Position numbers and translations under genes: made by a program. Below are positions 52,091-64,000 of a DNA stretch of 64,000 nt, piece by piece (position 1 is the stretch's first letter; the number at the start of each line of letters is the position of its first letter). The stretch comes from Diadema setosum (Eukaryota > Echinodermata > Echinoidea > Diadematoida > Diadematidae). Under the pieces are notes generated by a model, which was not told the DNA's origin, did not search any database, and was given only the letters and a program-made list of their open reading frames with translations. The DNA lies in assembly GCF_964275005.1 (NCBI RefSeq), contig NC_092685.1, positions 12,816,913-12,880,912 of the forward strand, written 5' to 3'.

Positions 52091-55000
52091 ATGATGGCGG
52101 AAACGACCATGGTTATGACTTCGTACGAAGAGGTTCACCCCGCGAACATTTCAAACGCGACAATGGGTCCGGTCCTTCCCGCTTGCTGGCCAATTCTCAT
52201 CGACCCGACGACATCAGAACTTTTAGCAAGTAAGCTCAGCCAAGTTTAATATTTATCGTTCCTAAACCCAAGTTACCTCTTCCAGGACCACTACATTAAA
52301 CCGTTCCGACCGAAACTCTTGCTTGCAAAATTGCTTACATGATATCAAGTTTGATGAAACTTGCACTGTGATGTCCGTAATTTCCTCCACACTATCCGTT
52401 TGAGCACGGATGTACCAGGGGTACCTCCTTGCTCTGAGTCAATTTGTGCATGGAGCAGATAGTCCCCTGTATGCAATTTCCAATCAACTTCTTAACTTCC
52501 CACCATAACGGAGAGAAAGAGAAAAAATGGGTGAGAAAGAGATACCCCATTACCGCACACTCCTTTATGGATTTCTGGGACGTAGATTAATCACGGTATT
52601 CTCTGTTTACTGAGCGAAAATCTAATATCCTGTGGCGCCTTCAAACGCAGTGTCCACTCAAGAAAATGTCGATTTTATGGCTCTCATCACCCAAGAACTT
52701 TGATTCTGCAAAATGAACACTTCATTATTATCTTTTTTATTGCTACCGTGCACTGACAATTGATATGAGATGTGTCAAAATTCCATTACCTCTTGATTTT
52801 CCATTGTATTTAAAAGACATAAATAATGAAAAAGTCACGCTTCAGTTTTTATTGATTAAAAGCATGCTACCCTATTCCACTAAGATTGGACAGCAAAAGG
52901 AAAAAAGTGAGAGGACCGAATAGGGCTCATGCATTGCACCTTTGATAAGTTTGCAACAACAAAAAAACAACAACAACATCATTGATACATTGCCTAGGCA
53001 AATTGCTACACAAGGTCTTCAATTCAGTTCAGTTCAGTTCAGTTCAGTTCAGTTTTATTCACCTTCATTTCAGCAGTATACAATAAAAAAGACACACAAG
53101 GATCAGGGAGGTGGGATGAGATCTCACCTCCCTGCAAAGATACATATTTGTATACAGAGGAAACTCAGGGAAAAAAAAAACCAACAATTGAACTTCATGG
53201 TGGTCGTGCAAAGATATTTTCACAGAAAAAAAAAGACAAACCCGAGAAATATTATCAGTGATTTCTATTTTTTTTCCATTCACTGAATTTCAAAACACTT
53301 CTCCAAACGCCTTTAAAACTGAAACAAAAATCACACCGTTATGTAATCTTCACCTGCCACCTGTCATCTGACGTAAAATCATATTCATATTTCTGATCTG
53401 AAAAAGAAAATACTTGAGTCCTTTTCAGTCAACGTCAATAATAATGTCGTTTTGAGGGCGTAGGAATAAGAGAAGGATCAAAATAACTTTCTTTAAGACT
53501 GAAAGTAAGTATTTTGATATTCTGTAGGCCTACTTCATGACAAGGGCTGTGATTACATCAAACCAATCAGTTTGAGAAAGAGACTTTATCATTACTTACT
53601 ATTGAACATAACATAGTTAGCAATTCGCTTTACATACTAACACCAGAAATAGAGGTGGAGGGTCGAGGCCTACGTAGAAACTCAAAGCAAAACAAAAACA
53701 AAAACAAAATTAAAAATACAGTAGTATTCGCCTCACTATGTCTCCAATATCGTGGATATTGCAGTTAGTGCGTAAAACAAGTTGAGTGTCATAGCAGAGA
53801 TTTCATGTTAAAAGTAAACCTCTCGTCAATACCAGTGTTCCTGTTGCTACTCCCATTCCATTACTGGCGGGTAAGACTCTTGATCTTGAAGCAGATCCTC
53901 AGTTCGAATCCCCACATGGTGCGTTGACCCTTGGCCAACATGTTTTGCCGTCTATGTCCCTCTTGACCTTCATGACCTAGGTTATTCAATATTTGTAACC
54001 GACAAATGCATGGATACGGTAATAAAGGCACGACCCTCTGGTACAGCAGTGGAATCACTGAAGAGGCTATAACTCTAGATAGAATAAACCCATTATCATC
54101 AATAATGTCATTATTTATTTTCTATTCATATATTTCATGTGTTTATATCATATACTAGTAGTCATATATCATATATTCATATATCATTTATTTTTATATA
54201 ATATATTCATATTTTCCATTCTCTCTGTCCAGCCTTGGGAGGGAGTCCCAAGTTCCTTGCCGTCCTCGGGTCAGCCATCGCCCTCACAGTCTTCACAGTG
54301 GGTATCTACCTTGAGACACTCTGGTTCGTGTGCCGTAAGATCCCGAGTAGGAGGAAAATCCAGCTCTCCATGGTGATGGGCATTTATCCTGTGAGTGGAA
54401 CATTCTCCATCTCGAGCGGACGGGCATCCAAACATTTTAAGTTGTACCCTTAAAGAGGAAATCCACCCCACAAATAAATCAACCTGAAAAGAAAGAGAAA
54501 AATATCCCCTACAGAACGATACAAAAATGACAAATATCGGAAAAGAAATAAGGAAGATATGACATATTGAAATATCACATTTTTCGGAAAACATTTCTTG
54601 ACAAGTTTTTATGTATGTTCAAATGAATGAGTTGATTATGATTTTATGATTTTATTCATATTTAGGGTAGATTTCATCTCCAACCGTTTTATCGCAGAAC
54701 AGTTCATATTACATGTATATGTGACAAAAGCACTTACTATAGCAATATTTTTTGTTTAAATTGTAGTTCGTTTGCACATGGTTTACAAGATACTGAGTTA
54801 ACTCGCCTTGTCATTACTCTACACATACTAGTAGTTATTATGTACAACAAATACGTGTCTGTTGCTCGTCTTGTTCTTGCTAGAGTCCATGATTTTGTTC
54901 ATTTATACACCTGTCATTCAAAATGTCACTGAACAGATAAACCATAATTTATTTTCTCAGTCAGCCACTGTTAAAAACCTCATGTGCATACACACGCATA

Positions 55001-58000
55001 TGCACACACATTATCTCGCAGAGTCCAAACCATTTCAGTCAAAGCCCGTTGCTTTCTTGTGCAAGCATGAGAACTTTAGGGCCACTTTGGCAACGATAAA
55101 GACTTGTTCATTTATTTGTTCTGAATTAATCAAGTGAGCCATCGAAGTGGTCGTAAATGCAGCTGGTTCTTTCGACATTCCCATAGCAGTCTTCGAAACC
55201 CATTTTATTAGGAAACCACCCGCTGGTTGCACGGTTCATGCCATAACGCTGCAATGAGTCACTAAAGTTGGTTAGACGCACCTCGTCCCAGTACCACACA
55301 AAGTGCTATAAAGGAAAATGGTACTTCCTGAAACATTCATTTGTAAACACCTCAGTTGCCATGATGACTATGAATTTTGCTCTTATGATCAAAGAATAGT
55401 GCTTGTACCTGATATAAAGGACATAACTCAAAGGGAACCTCTTCGGCTGAGTATTCATTTCTCAACTGTTTCTTGGGCGCTTGAGAATCAAACATATTAC
55501 CACTTCCGTAAATTTACTCGGACTATTTTCTTGAAAATGGCCAAACATGAGACCTAAAGTGGTCTTTGGGAAATGTGGTTCTTTCGAGCTTGAACTTCAA
55601 TTCTCAGTAATGAAATACACTGTACTTCAGTGATATTCAACGTCTGTTAAAAAGAAATACATTAAGCTTTATAATCGCGTTAAGTTCGATAAGCTTTGAG
55701 ATATCTTGCGATGCGTTCATCATAACAACCAGCCATAAGACAACATCACGCATGCACAGGAACTAAAATTGTAGGAGTGTACAAGTAATCATGGCCTACC
55801 CAAAAGTATCGCTTGTAATTATACAGCCTGCTTCGTAAACCTTATAGCTTAAATTACAATTATACCGATTGGGGTTCCCGAGCCGCCCGTTGATCAGTGC
55901 AGTTCATTTCAATGAGTTAGCGAAAGTAAATAGTGTGTGCAGTGACATTTAAGTATGAATATATGCATTTGTATTCCATTGATAAAATCAAAGAATAGAT
56001 GTTTGATGGGGACAGCAGAAGACTAAATATGCTTATCGAAATACCGTAGACCCACAATATTCCAATCTAAAGCACATGGGACAAATCAATGGAACAAACA
56101 CAACTGTAAAACACCCAAAGGCGATCACTTTGTTTCTGGGCGTGAACATCAATGTCAAACTATGTTATACAGTGCTTCAATAGAGAAAAATATATATTGC
56201 ACTGTAAATAAATTTTACAAATCAATAGCGTTAAATATACAATCTTTTCAAAATACCAACCCCTGTAGATCTGTGATTGAGGGCGACACCAGTACGCTCC
56301 CTCCACGCTAAATGGTTGTGCATAGTTGCCCTGGGAAACAGATTCGAATGATGTTTTGTTTATATGTCATGCGGTATAACAATATTAACTGGATGTTAAT
56401 AGTACAGTGTGTACTAGATTTTTATTAATTTTCGTGTTTTTCTCCTCTGCTTTATAGATATTCTCAATAACCTCACTCCTTGGTATGATCATTCCCCGAG
56501 CCTCGGTCATTACTGGCTTTACAGCACATTTGTAAGTAAATACAAATATGTATACTGACAGTATTATAGTACGATTATGTACATACAGTCGGTGCTAATC
56601 ATGTTAGATGATATGGGATTTGTGCGTGCTTTTTCTTTAATGAGTGTGTGTGAGGGAAGAAAATTAGAAAAAATAATTTAAGACACAGAGGGCTTTGAAT
56701 TCAAGAAAAGGAGACAGTTCATATTGTCAAAATGTCTTAGAGGAAATCATGAATATCTTACCATTCCTTTTTTTATAGCAATATAATATCGCACATTGAA
56801 ATAATGCACTAATGACCAGAGTTAATTTAATATGATGATAGCTGAAGAAAAACCCCCAAAATGTTAGAGGTAAAAAGGTTAATCGAAAAGCTAATGTAAG
56901 ATATTATATATATATATACACTTTTCCGTTATACTTGAACAAGTTCATGCTACTGATATAGAAACAAAAACCTGGATATAGATGACAGAATATAGGGAAA
57001 TATCAACGCATCTCTTGCAGTAAATGTCAATTACTTTTTAAGGGCATTGAATTAAGGGAACTGAATTTAAAAAATAAGGGACATTGAAGTTTTTAAGTTT
57101 GAATTCCGACAAAGTCCCACCAAATTAATCATTCAGTCATCGTAAATTCCAGCAGGATGCAGAGTGGAAGAGTGTTGTAGAGTGACCGAATACGAAATTA
57201 CCTTCCGACCCCTTCTATGGGACAACTCCATCCGCATACAAGCATCATGTACAATGTCATGAACGCATTATTCCGGAGCATTCTGAAAAAGAGACAGACT
57301 TTACTTAAGGTGTGTAACAAGTTCGACTGAAGCCCAATTTCGTCACAGTCTGTAACATATTCTTTGGATTACTTGACTGATTCATTTTAATGACTGCAAA
57401 AAACGTCCACTCTTTCAGTCGAATGTATCATACTTCATTTGATTGTTTTTCTGTCTTGTAGATACTTTTCCGTCGCGCTTGTCCATTTCATCATGCTCCT
57501 GACTGGTTACTATGGCGATAGGTCGAGGATGTTGCAGACTCTGGAAGGCACCGAGATTTCCCTCGCGACACCACCTCTGAGCATGTTTTGCATATGTTGT
57601 CTTCCAAAGATCCCTGTAAACAAGTAAGTAGATGTATTATACCGGTATTGATGGCAAAGACGAAATAATAGATGGTCCATGATGATATATATGATGATCG
57701 GCAACAGTTCGAAAATGTGAATTTCCCTGTGCTGCTCAACTACTCGATGAGTTGCCCGCCAGCATTTTGTGAAATATCATCAAACAAACGAGAACTGTGG
57801 TCAAGAGCTGTAATCACTTTTTGATAACAAAACCAAAACTATGAACATTGAAAGAAATGACTTGAACTTCCAATGACTCTTCTTGCTTGAATCGTACTCA
57901 AGTACTTCACAATATATGACGATTTGTACGAGACGTGTGCCATTGTTAAAGGGATGGTATGGTTTTGGTTGAAATGGGGATTCAGATTCATATATAACTA

Positions 58001-61000
58001 ATTGATCGATTAGAAACCACTTATGAAATGTTGAAGAACATACAATTCTAAGAGGCATTCAAAGTTAATTTGATAAGATTCCTTTTTTGAAATGGCTGAA
58101 AATAAAGTAAAACAAAAGTGTCCTCATAAAAGCTGGGCCCCACCTTTTATTGGAACCTCTTTATTCTTGGATACCTCAGTCATTTCAGAACCAATTTTCA
58201 TCAAATAAAAACTTTGAATTTCCCCCTGAATTGTATGCTCTTTCATATTTCATAAGAGGTTTTTCATGATCTCACAAAAAAGTTGGAAACTTGAAGCCCC
58301 ATCTCAACCAAAATTAAAGGGGATGGCTAGTAACTGATCAGTGAGAATCAGTGGGAATGCTTAGGGATGATTGTTCCAATTCTTGTGGGATTTATTTAAG
58401 AGTAGATTATATATCTATTGTTATGTGAAAATTATTTGCTTCAAAACGGTCTCATATTCAAGTAATGTGCAGTTTAATGCCCCGTCACTGTACAGGCATG
58501 CTAACCTTGAAACATTAAACTGCAAATTACATGTACTTGAATATGAGACCATTCTGAAGCAAACAATTTTCACACAATAATAGACATATAATGTACTCTT
58601 AAATGAATCCCACGAGGATTGGAACAATCATCCCCCAACATTCCCACTGATTTCCACTGATCAGTTACTAGCCATCCCCTTTAAATGTCACGCCGTGTAT
58701 GCCGATATGAGCCAGGCGGCTCCATTCCTGTTCGGACTATACGCAGGTATGCATTCGACCTCTAATGATTTGGTGTTATTTCTAATATTTCACATCCTTA
58801 TAGCTTTATATAGAAACATACTTGCATGGACCAAATAGTGCAAGGAAATGCATGAAGTGAGCAGTGATTCGATATATAAACTGACTTAAAAGAACACACA
58901 TGTACAAAATTACTCACACACGATACATCACCCACAGTATCATTTTGTGTGTTTTACCTTTTCATGCTGTAACCCTTGCTATCTCTTCTATTCGTTTTGT
59001 GTTGTTTCGTTTCACCAGATATACACTTCCAAAGTTTGTCAAAACTATTCGAGGGCTGGTTCTCCAGATTGCCATCATTAAACCCTTGTTCTACTTCCTT
59101 GGCGCCATTTTGTGGCTCAACGGAACCTACATTCCAGGCGACGTGAGTGATCTCTGACACACACCATACATACAAAACATTTCCTTCTCTTTTACCAGAA
59201 GATACGAGCATGGAAAAGATATTAATTGGAATAGAAGATTTCTTTTATGCACGAAAGTAGGCTCCATCACTGAGCTAAAGTTATAGGTGTTGGAATGATT
59301 TATAATTAATCACACGGTTTATTGCGCTCTTATACGCAGAGAACTTTGGGTAGAAATAAATCACAAGTTGGGTAGAAATAAATCACAAGTTTCGATTTTG
59401 TTACTGATTCCTTGTTGTGGTCAGTGGATAAGACCACGGATTATCCATCGTGAGTTTCCTGAAAGTACACTTTTGTATTTCCTAATTGGCTACTTGCAAT
59501 AAATCTAAACAACACAACCAAATAGTTCTCTTTGTCCAAACACTCTTTGCAACTCTCGTCTTATTCTTTTTTTGTTTGTTTTTTGTTTTTTGTTCCTCCA
59601 CTTAATGGATCCCTTGAAAGATTAATGAGATTCATACTTTCCAAACGGCAATTTTTATGCACAAATACACGTTCAACCAACCGTCGGTGCTCAATGATTT
59701 CCTAATTCCTATTTTCAATAATTCATTGATTCCTACCCAATTCGCCATTCATCCGATTATCATCTCAAGAATTGTTTTGGCACAAAAATCCTTAAAACAT
59801 CATGGCCCTGATATTTGGAATTTTTACCCGATAACCTTTTGAAAATTATTCAAAAGACGGCTTAGAGAAATGATGTTTAACTCAATATGTGACAGAATGT
59901 TAGAGCATGTTGCTTTTTATCTGGGGTCATTCACTCTGTAGTTAAAGTAAGGGCTCCGAACTGAACGTACACAACAAACATGAACATTATCACGTATTCA
60001 TAACTCATTTCCACGCAAACGCTTCACATTTTGTACAATGCACCGGGGCACTTTCTTCTTCTTTTTTTCTTCTTTTTTTCCCTCCTCATTCTTCCCCCCC
60101 CCCCTCTCTCTCTCTCTTTATCGCCACTCAGTGAGTGGTGACTTGAATATTATAATTATTCTTAGTATGTCGTATTATTTAGACAATCATTTCTGAGGCC
60201 ATTATCCTCGCCAAGCTTTCGCTTATGATGATGGTCTCCTGTATTTCTGTTACATCCAGAGTTGCTTAATTTGTCTTTTGAACGACAGATACACGGGATC
60301 CTATGTTTGCTTAATCATATTGAATGAAATTCATTCCTTCTTTAGAGCGTATATCGGATTCATCAGCGTACAATAATCGTTGCAGATTCAAATATGACTA
60401 AAACTACGATACTACTTCATCGCAGGAACAGGCACCTCTGTGCAATTTACCAGCAGATTATTATGATAGCACCTGAAATGAATGTAGACGTAGACCATAT
60501 CTTTATGACGCTGAGTAAAAATTATGCATAAACGAACACGTTATTCATTATTGTTCACAGCTCTGTTCCATGTCCGGGAGTCATAGTATCTGGAATATAT
60601 TTAATTCCTTGACAGTTTTCCAGCACCGGTACATACCTCTGGTTCAACGTCATCTACATTGTCTCCACGCTGTTCGCTCTCAATGGCATCATCATTTTCT
60701 ACAAGCTGTCGCGCGAGCCACTGAAGGAGTTTAACCTCACGCCCAAGTTCCTCACCGTGCAGTTCACACTCATCCTCACCAACGTCCAGTCGTTCACCAT
60801 TGGTCTGTGCGCCATCACCGGCAAAGTGGCGTGCACGCCGCCTTTCCATCCAGGCCTGAGGGCGTTGTGTGAGTATACTGTACAGTATGTCCCCCCCCCC
60901 CCCCCCAAAAAAAAAAAAAAAAACCCACAAAACAAAAAACAAAAACAAAAACAGAAACAGGAACAAAACAAAAAAACAAAACAAAAAACAAAAACAAAAA

Positions 61001-62885
61001 CAAAAAACAAAACAAAACAACCCCCCAAAAACAACAAAACAAAAACAAAACAAAACAAAACAAAACAACAACAACCCCCCCCCCCAAAAAAAAAAAAAAA
61101 AAAAAAAAAAAACATTACAATGGGATTTTCGCATCGATACTTTCCAATGTGATTAATCCGTCTGCATGCCGTTTCAGGGTCTTAGAATATAACATCTTAG
61201 CTATATTTTGCTGAAAACCCCATACAATTTCGTTAAGTGGTCACAGAGAAATGTGGATCGTTGTAAAACAGGTCATGGGTCTGATTCTACCAAGTTTAGC
61301 ACTTGGATTTTCTTGGAACTGCATGCGTGAACACAATGGACAGAACTTGGAAGGAAGGGATTCCTGACATGCTCTACAAAATTCCTCATTTCTCTTTGAC
61401 CACAGAAGCAAATCGAATGTTTGTTTGTTTGTTTGTTTGTTGTTGTTGTTTTTTTTTTTGCAAAATGTGGGTAGTAAGTTACAGTGTAAAACCCTGAAAT
61501 TGTATTTGGTTTGATTTACTATTTTTAAAGTTATTGGTTGTATTTGTTTTTGGGGGGGACATACGGTACTGCCTATCAGATTCCCTTTGTACCTTTCTAG
61601 TTGTGTACCTTTCTAGTACCCCTCTTCTTAACCGGTGAGCCTCGAAGTTCTCTCAGGTGGGCCTCGATGTCGCCCCTCCCCTCCCCCTCCCCCTCCCCCC
61701 CCCCCCCAAAAAAAAAAGAAGATAAATAAATGTTTGAAAATAAGGATTCTTTTGGAGAATAGTAAATCTAATCTACTATTTCCTTCTCAATTTTTGAACT
61801 TTCAAAATGCTCAAAGGGAAACTGTGCTTGATCAGTATTCATCGTCTACCATTCTTACTTTCGCAATTGCGAACTATCAACTAAATCTTGTCATGACGAC
61901 ATAATGAGATACTGCTAGATCCCTCTGAGTCCTACAAAGACATTCGTATCACTCAGAATCAGAAGAATCTCGTTGAATGTTAAGAGGTCAAGGAGTTTCC
62001 GAAAACCACAAAATGTTGTATTTGGGGATTTTTTAGATCCTTTTAACTTTTGTCAATAATCTGAAGAATGCATTTGACCTCACATATTAATTTCTCTTGT
62101 AGAGAGTAGAGGAACTAGGAGTTCTGAAATATGAAGGTGGAAACATATTAATTATCCATAATATACTGTATATACCCAGGAGTTTATCAAACTATGGTAC
62201 ACGATATATACCTACTCCGATACTTCGGCACAGCAGGGCCACGGGAAACTCAGTTAACACAGTGATGAATCGTCCGAATTGTTATCCTGGGGCAATGAAA
62301 GAGTACTAGTATAACACTCTTGTCGTACCGTTTGTTTTTGACAATGCTGCAGACATTGACAACATGCTGAACATCATTGAAATGTTCCTCTTCAACGTTT
62401 TCGCCACTGCGTGGTACCGGCGTCTAAAGGGAAACATTGGGCAAGAACAGCTAGAGGAGCGCCTTTCCTACTCGCGACTCGGGAATAGTTCCTTCCGAAG
62501 CGGCGACCACGCCGTCCACATCCCGCTCGGTGACGAGAACGATAACAAGCCCGTCGTAGGAGGCGACTCGTCGCTATACAAACTGAGTCTGGACAGCGGC
62601 TGTCAGAAACAAAATGGCAGTGAAGGAATGAAAATCGCGACCCATAACGATCAGAATGCGATTTGGAAGCCGCACGAAAACGAGCAGACACAACCGTTCC
62701 TCCACGTGGTTGCTTCCCAGCCGAATGGAGATCTCAACTACAACGTAGCCGCTGAGCCGGCTTTGAATCACGCCAATCGACTGCCTCAGGGCGACACATC
62801 CGGAGAACATGTTGAATGTTCCTCTGTCAAATCCGGGTCACACCTTTGGAGTGGTTCCGGGTCGGATCGTGAAACTGATGTTTAG
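52091..62885 (+). CDS. Organic solute transporter subunit alpha-like, copy 2 (480 aa)
   Basis: Coding exons: 52091-52229, 54233-54390, 56458-56531, 57462-57623, 59019-59142, 60616-60868 and 62353-62885, all joined in frame with AG/GT borders. Intron phases are identical to copy 1, and the third and sixth exons match it in length (74 and 253 nt). The N-terminus is 46 residues before the first splice, with sequons NIS (19) and NAT (22), consistent with an extracellular end. Seven hydrophobic segments follow. Shared family words are the GIYP exon end, YFSVAL, GYYGD, the Cys-rich MFCICCLP, WLNGTYIPG and VACTPPF (vertebrate OST-alpha has IACSPPY at the same place). The tail, about 155 residues after the last membrane segment, is hydrophilic, Asn/Ser/Gly-rich and unrelated to the copy 1 tail, which hints at different trafficking or partners. 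ATG 52091 is the first start in its exon; 52094 and 52106 are alternatives. The exon acceptor at 52071-52073 shows at least one untranslated exon upstream. Confidence 0.92.
53023..53055. repeat. (TTCAG)n microsatellite
   Basis: Six to seven perfect copies in the first coding intron of OST-alpha copy 2. Confidence 0.9.
53850..54030 (+). repeat. tRNA-derived SINE-like copy
   Basis: On the plus strand an A-box-like ACTGGCGGGTAAGA (about 53862) and a B box CAGTTCGAATCC (53900) are followed by a non-tRNA body ending near AATAAAGGCAC. It lies about 200 bp before the second coding exon of OST-alpha copy 2. Confidence 0.5.
57950..58313. mobile_element. TTAA-flanked MITE, second family, copy 2, abutting another element
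   Basis: It starts AGGGATGGTATGGTTTTGG after TTAA (57946-57949) and is similar to 51016-51405. It ends at CTCAACCAAAA against the TTAA of the next element, so its last dozen or so bases are missing. Confidence 0.75.
58318..58680. mobile_element. TTAA-flanked palindromic MITE, copy B
   Basis: Same family as 35191-35557, with ends AGGGGATGGCTAGTAACTG and the inverse. TTAA is at 58314-58317 and 58681-58684. The arms of about 150 bp are complementary. Confidence 0.85.
60892..61112. repeat. C-run, CAAAA-rich and A-run low-complexity tract
   Basis: A run of C, then A, then irregular CAAAA/CAAAAA units, then C and A again. It begins only 24 bp after the donor of the sixth coding exon of OST-alpha copy 2. 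Confidence 0.9.
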
Positions 62886-63686
62886 GACAGAATGTGTCTT
62901 TGACGCAACACAGACATTCCGTATTCCAAAGATAATATTTTGTTCGTTATTTTATGTCCGTCTGGCGATTTGACTCGTAGGAGGTGTGTGTCATAATAAT
63001 GACATCGACAATGAAAATATCATTCTCTGTCCTATTATCTGATCCTCTTGTTATTGAATTGGGTTTCCGAGTTCTTTAGATTGGGTCTCCTTCGATATTC
63101 ATATCTTTTTCTTTTTCTAATTTCGGATTCAAATCAATCCATCATGATGCTCTTGATCAATTCAGTATGATATTTCTACAATTCAACAAGTATATACACA
63201 TTGATTTTTTTGTTTGTTTGTTTTCTCGGCTGGTATGTTGCTTTCTTTTTCGATTGCAAGATTCAATTCAAGCATAATTATATGAATTCCTTCGCTAGGC
63301 GTTACTTAAATCATCATGCTAGTCTCTTTCTTATCGCTTTTAGTGTTTTCCTATCATTTGCCCTTTTACGAAAATGAAAGGAATCATCCGTCACTGGTTC
63401 ATGTATCATCATTTCTCGTCTGCTATGTCTCGTCTATACCATTATCGATGATTGTTTTCCACAGTCGAGTATACAGTGATTGACATTCTTGATGCTTAAT
63501 TGATTCCTCTAACAAGATGCAGAATAATTAGTTACGAGTCAACATGTTATGTGCAATTTGTCAAGCAACAAACGTGTTTTGATCCTTTACTGAGCTTGTT
63601 AGGAAAGCCGAAGTGTGTGCTGGAATAGCAACACTACGTTAAAGATATCTCGAGTTGAAAATTCATGGAAAGGCAATGTGATATAA
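62886..63686 (+). other. Probable 3' untranslated region of OST-alpha copy 2
   Basis: AT-rich sequence after the stop. I saw no AATAAA before the terminal element; ATTAAA near 63686 is the best candidate. Confidence 0.3.
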
Positions 63687-63690
63687 TTAA

Positions 63691-64000
63691 AGGGTGTGTA
63701 CAGTTCTGGTCGAGGTGAGGATTGAGCTTTTAACGTTTTGCGAGATATTCAGAAACCACTCTATGAGATGTCAAAGAGCATGCAGTTCTAAGGGGTATCA
63801 AAAGTTTATTCGATGAAAATCGGTTTTGAAATGGCTGAGATATCCAAAAACAAGGTGAAACAAAGAGATCCTAATTAAGTTGTGGCATGTCGCCTTTTAT
63901 TATTAGCACTTTTTTGGATATCTCAGCCATTTAAAAACCAATTTTCATCAAATAAACGTTGATTTCTCCTTAAAATTACATGCTCTTTCATATTTCATAA
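63691..64000. mobile_element. TTAA-flanked MITE, second family, copy 3 (cut by the window edge)
   Basis: It starts AGGGTGTGTACAGTTCTGG after TTAA (63687-63690) and shares GATGAAAATCGGTTTTGAAA with the copy at 51 kb. The right end lies outside the window. Confidence 0.75.

Noticed and set aside
54450-54690. Possible further TTAA element starting AGAGGAAATCCACCCC
   Set aside because: Only one end is convincing; the supposed right end near 54664 is too diverged and lacks TTAA.
58685-58748. Possible extra exon of OST-alpha copy 2 ending before GTATGC
   Set aside because: There is no usable acceptor, and neighbouring exons 57462-57623 and 59019-59142 already join in frame as in copy 1.
60601-61134. 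177-codon minus-strand frame
   Set aside because: It is the antisense of the sixth coding exon of OST-alpha copy 2 plus the adjacent C/A-rich tract.

Overview
The window looks like nuclear DNA of a marine invertebrate deuterostome, most likely an echinoderm and perhaps a sea urchin. This is inferred from small exons in long AT-rich introns, dense microsatellites, many short terminal-inverted-repeat elements with TTAA or TA target sites, tRNA-derived SINE-like copies and a degenerate minisatellite built on the word AACGAA. The taxon is an inference, since no species-diagnostic gene is present. Nothing prokaryotic, organellar or CRISPR-like was seen.

Three host genes can be supported. (1) On the minus strand, from about 10168 down to 2742 and running off the left edge, lies a PLP-dependent cysteine synthase-like gene of the fungal/bacterial cysteine synthase type. 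Six consecutive exons keep one reading frame. (2) On the plus strand, 18746-23004, is a complete organic solute transporter subunit alpha (OST-alpha, SLC51A-like) gene of seven coding exons and 382 residues. (3) On the plus strand, 52091-62885, is a second OST-alpha-like gene of seven coding exons and 480 residues. The two OST-alpha genes share all six intron phases and two exon lengths exactly (74 and 253 nt), so they are tandem duplicates. Their N-termini and cytoplasmic tails have diverged.

Between the two transporter genes sits a structurally clean LTR element, 37806-41933. It has two 692-bp LTRs that match by eye, a 4-bp target duplication, a primer-binding site matching tRNA-Leu, and a polypurine tract. 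No gag or pol is visible. It carries an intronless cyclophilin B-like reading frame with a signal peptide. A non-autonomous retroelement carrying a host-type cyclophilin is the most unusual feature here. It is treated as a fossil element.

The rest is non-coding DNA rich in repeats: a 1.3-kb element of six roughly 148-bp units headed by TGACC clusters (intron of gene 1), a 56-bp-arm near-perfect hairpin at 11.7 kb, nested inverted-repeat elements at 2 kb, several TTAA-flanked families (2.0, 35.2, 51.0, 58.0, 58.3 and 63.7 kb), a TA-flanked 981-bp element (46.2-47.1 kb), an element with a telomere-like core (48.9 kb), and SINE-like tRNA relics (34.0, 42.9 and 53.9 kb). Splice sites and translations were read by hand. 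Untranslated exons and promoters are tentative.
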